A DNA stretch of 12,118 nucleotides from Candidatus Kerfeldbacteria bacterium. Its GTDB lineage: Bacteria > Patescibacteriota > Patescibacteriia > UBA9570. Of this stretch, positions 1 through 6,700 are shown in pieces (the stretch's first letter is position 1; each line of letters opens with the position of its first letter). The notes beneath the pieces are model-generated. The model was not told the DNA's origin. It saw only the letters and a list, made by a program, of their open reading frames with translations, and ran no database searches. The stretch is from contig DOSP01000062.1 in assembly GCA_003512175.1 (NCBI GenBank), forward strand, positions 3,299-15,416. Direction: 5' to 3'. The translations under genes and the position numbers were made by a program.

Positions 1-750
1 AGGTACCGGTGGTTTCCCCGAGTGATAAATCTGGCGGATTGTACGGACAAGCCGTGGCGGCGTCGGCAAACTCGTTCGTGGGATCAGTGGGTAAGGTTTG
101 GCCTAAGACCGCGCCAAAGGCTTCGTCCCACGACGGCCAAATGGAGGTAGTGAGCCCAGCGATGTATGAACCACTCCCTAAGGCTGGAAAATCATCGACA
201 CCATTTGCATCAGAATCGTTATAGTAGTACGAACTCAACAAATACGAGATTGAACCAAGATCAGTGATGCGATCGGTATCCTCAATGACATAGGATTGTT
301 GCAAGGCGCATTCGTCAGCAAACGATTCATTACGGTTAAACTTGAAGCCTTCTAAAATACCGGCGGCCACATCAGTAGTGGCAGCTTCGGCATCTGTGCT
401 GTAGGCAATAACGAAGATATAGGGCGACAATGTGGTACCGCTTTCCGGCAAATTGGTGGCCGCTACATAGGTGGTGTTCCCTACCGTGACCGCATCATAC
501 CCATTAATGGTTGTCTCGCTCACCGACGCTCCAGTATTGCTGGTATTCAGCAAATACCACAGATCTGGATTCATGGCATCACCGGGTGTCGTTAAATCAT
601 CATCAAAATCATTGGGATACACCCGTACGGCAATGATGTTATTGTTCGTGGTGGCATCATTGGTGGCGGCACGCGTATCTTTAAAAGCTGCCTCGTAAAT
701 AAAGGCTTGATCACTGCCGTAGGCGGCATCAATATCCGTATCACTGCGAC
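1..750 (-). other. C-terminal region of the giant protein present in the window, residues about 2496-2745
   Basis: This part lacks Ig-like repeats and has a different style: NNNIIAVRVYPND, DLWYLLNT, YDAVTVGNTTYVAATN, YIFVIAYSTDAEAA, ILEGFKFN, then ITDLGSISYLLSSYYYNDSD, SIWPSWDEAFGAVLGQTLP and TDPTNEFADAATACPYNPPD. From memory, this run resembles a C-terminal region shared by large Candidate Phyla Radiation surface proteins, with a pilin-like helix and a W-P-S-W / LP-x-DP-x-N segment. The protein continues past the window, so its end and any sorting or anchor signal are not visible. Confidence 0.45.
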
Positions 751-3700
751 TAAAAACCTCTTCAAATTCTGGTAAGAACTCGTCATCTTGCGGATCGGTA
801 CCACGACAGTACGCCCAATAGAAATTGTAATCACTGTTGGTATAGCTTACTAAATAGTCACCATCACAGTAGTAAAAATCGTACACGAGGCTATCTTCTA
901 AATCATCCACGGTAGAAGAACTATTCCCCCAGCCTTGTTCAACAGATCCATCTCCAGTCACTGTCACCGTTAACGTATCAGAGTTACTTCCATTTTCATC
1001 GGGGGTATCGGCTGTCATGGTTTGTGTTGAGTCATCTTCAGTAAAGTCGCCAGCTTCCCAAGCCGCATCACTTTCAGTACAGGTGCCAGAAGTGGGGGCA
1101 CAACTCACTTCTGTTTCATTAATATCAACGGTACAGCTGGTTTCATCGGCTATCATGGTACACTCCTCTGACACTGTGCAACTGCAGCCGGAACCAGTGT
1201 AATTCGAATCGAAAGCGTCACAGACATCGTTCGGAGAGTCGGTGTAACAGGCCACCCCACTGCTGGTCGTGCAGGTTTCTTCGCCCGCGGTAATCGTGCA
1301 GCTCTCCGAGACCGTACAGGCACAACTGCCCACTTCATCTTCAGTAATAATACCTGCGACCGGGCATGAAGCGGCCTCAAGATCTTCCAGACTTGCATAG
1401 ACGGGATCCCAATCATAGGTCCAGTAAAAGCCGTCATCTACACCATCATCGATACGCGTAATGGGCTGATCATCATCAGTCTCGGGTGTTTCATCATCAC
1501 CAGCGGCATAGACTGTAGCGGTGAAATCTTCTTCCTGACCAGGCTCACTAAACGTATAGCTAACATCAATAAAATCTTCATCATCCGCTTCCAGGGTCAC
1601 CACCGCTGGACCACAAACGTCAGAATAGCGAGCACTGGTTGTGGTGGTAAAGACATAGCGAGTGTAATTCGATGTGTCATCATAGCACAATCCCTCACTA
1701 TCCATTTCTGTGGTACAACCGATAGCCACGCCACTCTCTGCATCAACAATACCTAGATGATAATTCGTACCGCTTTGGACAGTATCGGTTGATTCGATGA
1801 TAATTTCGTAGGTTTTATTAAACGATAAAATGTCGTCTAATTCCAAAGTCAGGGTAGTACCATCATTCGAAATACTGATATCACTGACATCATTGGCGCC
1901 ACCCAAATCAGCCTGAGTAGATTTGTGCAGACGGATATAATCGGTAAATTCAATATCTTCGGCCGCCACATCATCTGTGTAATCAGTAATGTCGTTGCCA
2001 TCTTCGTCGAGTAGGGTGTCATTATCATTGAACGGAAAGGCGTCGCTAGTGGTAATTGGCCGGCTAAACTGAATTTGCATTTGGGCATTGGGGCAAATAT
2101 CAGTACTGCTGGGTGTAGGGAACGTAACTGATTCAATACCGACCAACGCAGAGTTACCATTAAAGATGCCGGCTTCATCAGAATCAATCGTACCGTCATC
2201 ATCGGTATCTTGCAGGGCATCATCGTAGCCCAAACTGTCTTCAAACACATCGGACAACCCATCGGCATCGGTATCATCCAATTCGAAAATTGGTTGAGTT
2301 TCGCAGGTACCGGTATCTTCGGTTTCGCTGACACCATCATCATAGACACAACTAGTCTGGTTACAGCAAGAATCCGGTTCGGCTCGACAAAAGCCTGTGG
2401 TATCCGTGGTGCAGCTGCCAAAGGCTGGGTCATAATCTAGATTGCAATTCATTAAGGTATCACTGGAATTACAGTCACTGCAGGAATTGCACGTGACGGG
2501 AAACTCTAAGCCATTACTGGAACATTGGGTACCCGCATCGGTTGTGGCAATGGTCACGACATCACCAGTTTCTGATCCTTCTGGTACATCTGTGATGTAT
2601 TGCGTACTAAAATATTGTGTCCAATCCACATTGGCTTCGATGTTATTTTCATATTCAACCGAACCATCCAATTGGGTAAAGTTACTCAACGTATCTGAAC
2701 AAACAATGGTTGAATCAGTGGAGTCAGCAGAGCAGGTTTCTGTATCAGTCACAGAGCAGGAACTATCATCAACCGCAATGGTACAGGTAATAGTTGAATC
2801 GCTAGGATCTGTATAGGTACAGTACTCGTTAATGCTGTCATAGGCCGTATAGGCGTTCGAGGTGGTGGTGGCACAGGTTTCTGAAGTGAAGTCTGGATTG
2901 ACGTAATAGGTAGTTGTCTCACTGACGGTGCATGATGTATCACCATCGGTTATATCACAATCGCCTAAGGTATCGGTGGTACAGGTACAATAACCATCAT
3001 TTTGGTCTCGGAAATTTTCACCTGATAAATCAATATCATAAGCCGTGGTCACTGGGCTATAGGCCGGATCCGCATCACATAACACCGGCAAATCAACTTC
3101 GGAACAACTGTCATCACGGTTAAACGTCACCGTATTACTGCTTTGAGCTACTTGGCTACTGCCACTGGTATACACTTGTTGAACGACGACGTCGGCAGAA
3201 TCGGTGGTGTCATCTGAAAAAATTCCATCCGGCATGGTGGCAATAATTTGCAAATTCGTCCACGCATCGGTGGTATTGCACGCTAGGTCAGCCGTGATGC
3301 CATCCACCTCGACAACGCTCCCGGGGGTATAGATGGCTGGATCATAATACGTCCCAAAGTGGCAACCTTGAATAGTGGTGGGCTGACCAACTGCGCCAGA
3401 TTCTGGGCTCAACTCAATAATATAGGGGGCACACATGCCATCAACGCAGGTAGATAAACAACTGCCATAGGTGCAATCAGAATCCCCTTCACACACATTA
3501 CACTCTTCAGCCGCAGCACATTGACCCTGACTGCAACACCCAGTAGAACAATCATAATTTGAACCACAACTAACAGAAAATTCTAGAGCATTGCTGGTAT
3601 AGCTATCGCTTTCCAATTGGACACCTTCATCATCCGTCACTGCACCATCCGGTACAATCGCATCATCAATGAAATTAGCGCTGCTCCACAACTCGCTGCC

Positions 3701-6700
3701 GTCTGTGGCAATACGACTGGTAGAACCAGAGAAAGTGACTTCCTCTCCACCATCGCTGGTGAGAATATCAAAGCCTTCACCATAGAGATCGGTAGTGGTA
3801 TCTTCCCGGCCGGTGTCTGGATCAGCCCGACAGAGACAAGGCGTGGCATCACTGCCAACAGTGCAGGCGGATTCATCATAGGCATCGGATAGATCATAAT
3901 AACTGGATAGGGTCAGAGTGTAGTTACCGGCGGTCACAGAACCATCAGTTGGAACCTGCGCAATGACTTGGTCGTTATCCCAAGTGTCACCACAAATGGT
4001 TTCCGATGGATACGACGCTTCCGTGGTATCAAAGCTGACTACGCCTGTCCCGCCGTCCGAGAAGGTAGTATCTGAAGCATCACAGGTATCTAAGCCAGAT
4101 ACGACACATTTATCATAGCCTTCATCCACTTGGCAGGTTCGACCACTGCTATCGCTCATGGTGCAATCACAGCCTTGGAAAAAATCTAAATCATAATTCG
4201 CACTACTGGATTCAGTAGAACAGGTTTCACCCAGCTCACAATATTCTTCGCCTAAACTGCAGGTATGAACACCATCATTTAACAAGCAGGTAGTACTCCC
4301 CTCTTCTACTGTACAGGTTTCCGTGTCCGCACTTTCATCTTCCTCGCTGGTACTCGGATCATCAATCCCTAAATCCGTGCAGGTGCAGTAGCCGGCTTGA
4401 TCTTGATCACTCCCAAAATAACAACCATTCAAGGTGACACAGCCGCCGGGCCCAACATCAGAGCCCGAGGAATTGTTGGGATTAAAGCCGGTAATGTCCG
4501 GGGCACAATGCGAAGTAGTGGGATCACAGTAGGTATCTCGACAATCGGCGGTGTAACAGTCACTATCTTGCGTGCAGAACCCATAATCCACTTCGACCAA
4601 GGCATCATCAGTTGCCGCCACACTGCTATCCGCTGGATCAAGTAAATTGGCAGTGACGGTAGTAATGCCATCATTATCCTCATCTTCCCCTTGCAAACAG
4701 ACGGTATTGTAGCCAATGGTGGAAGTATCCGTGGCGCTGGAACCAGCATCGTCACCACTGTCGGCATCGTTCTCACCAAATTTGAGAATATCACCATCAT
4801 CCACCGACCAGGTATAATCTCCCGCGTCATCCAGCACCAAACAATCCGAAGTGGCTAAGCGAGCCCGCAGCGAATAGCTGGTATCGTTGTAGCTATAGTT
4901 ATCGATACAGGCATCAAAGCTATCGTAGCTATTAGCTCGTTCCGTTGCCGGATTCAACGCCAGATAATCGGCCACACAATTATTGGTATCATCTCGCACC
5001 TGGAAGTGCCAGCTGTAATCGCTGTCTAGGGCCACACCGGCCGTATTGGTAATGTCGGTTGAGAGACTGACTTGATAATAATAACCAGCACTTAAGCTAT
5101 CGTCCGGATAAAACGTATAGGCGCTGTAGGCATCTTGTTCATCAGCCACACCGTCACCAGTTACATCACTACTGCCATCTAATGTTTCTGTGCTATCGCC
5201 ACCAATATAGCCCGCGTTCAGGTAATCACTCACGAAGGTCCCAGAAATTTCCGTGGTACAGGCTGTGGAATCAAACGGAGCCGTATCATTACAGCGATAG
5301 ACATGGGTGTTCGCCTCAACCGTGCTATCCGACATGCCATTGGTGAAGGCAAAGTAGATGACGCTGTTCACACAGGCGTTATCGGAATAGGCGGTGGGAT
5401 TGGATAAGTAGTAGGTATCATTGTCGAGATCACATTGGTAGTACTCAAATAATTGCGGTGGCTCACTGCAAGTGATATCGAAGTCTAGCCCATTGCTGAT
5501 GCCGTCATTATTCCCGGCCGTAAAGGTATAGGTATCCGGTTCGGTGACAGGGGTACCTGAGGTGACCACCGTTTGGCTGTTGTACGTGCTATTAAACACG
5601 TTCCATTGGCTTACCGTGCCCTCTACATAGTCGCCTTCACTTGGATCAAAATAAACTGTCCCGTCATCACCGAAGTTTTCACCAATCGCCGTCACATCAT
5701 CTGCCCCGGTATCACTACAACTTGGGTCCAGTTCACAAATCCCTGGACCTGGTTCGCCATCTGTCATGGTAAAGCCTTCATCATTACTATAGTAGCCATC
5801 AGACGTGATCACTTGAATTAATGGCGTATCGGCACTGGTAAAGCCATCCGGCACGCGCACAATAATTTGATCATCATCCCAACCATCACTACACAGCACT
5901 TCCGCTTCGCTCTCATCAAAGAACACCTGGCCGAGTGAGGTGCTGGCATCGTCGGGATCATAATCACCGAAGTTGGTACCACGAATAGTGACATATTGGC
6001 CAGATGGGCCACTCAGTGGTGATGTGTTGCGAATGTATGGTGAATCAATAATGGCGGTTTCACCCGAGGTATCGGACCCATCACCATTCTCCACCACGAT
6101 GTGGCCAGTGCGACTGGCTACCGGCGTACGTAACGTAATGGCTGTGCTACCGGTGTTGCCGATAAAACACGACATGGTAGCAGAGAAATCGGTATCAAAA
6201 CAGCCCATGCCAGCGGCAGAAATGTTATTGTCAAAATCAACGTCATAAAACGGATAGAGATAACTACCTTCTATCAGCACAACGCCGGTATCTTCGCTGC
6301 CTGTATCCCCGGTCGGAGCTTCATCTTCACTATAGTAATAATCTTCTTGAGTAATATCATCAATGTCTGGTAAACAATATGGTTCATCTCCCGTGGTGAA
6401 CGTCCACTGATAATCAAATGCCACGTAATCATCACTGGTATCACTGCAGGTGCTGTCTAAGGTGCAGGTGGTAGCTTCGTCTACGGAGCAGCTGGAATCC
6501 CCCACAGCTACGTTGCAGCTATCCGTACCAGTGGTGCAATTACAGAAAGCTTGATCTAAACCGGACGATGCGGGATCAACAAAATCATCAGTGGTGCTGC
6601 CTTCCATGTTGTCATCAAAATCACCGCTGAGTGGGTTGCCACAGGTATCATAGATGGCACCTTCGAACGTATCGGTACTACTATCACCACTATAGAGACT

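Noticed and set aside
1441..1500. ATC/GAT-rich tandem runs as microsatellite repeats
   Set aside because: They encode short Asp runs that vary in length and sequence throughout the protein; no regular DNA repeat unit is seen.
1849..2433. 194-residue minus-strand open frame, and similar ones at 592-834, 1153-1437, 4429-4830 and 6958-7272
   Set aside because: All lie in one alternative frame of the continuous 2745-codon frame, have Met/Pro/Leu-biased composition with no motif, and are by-products of the GAT/ACC-rich codon use of the real gene.
2210..2816. Plus-strand open frames across the giant gene
   Set aside because: They are antisense to an intact coding frame with clear domains, have no ribosome-binding sites, and show no recognisable families.
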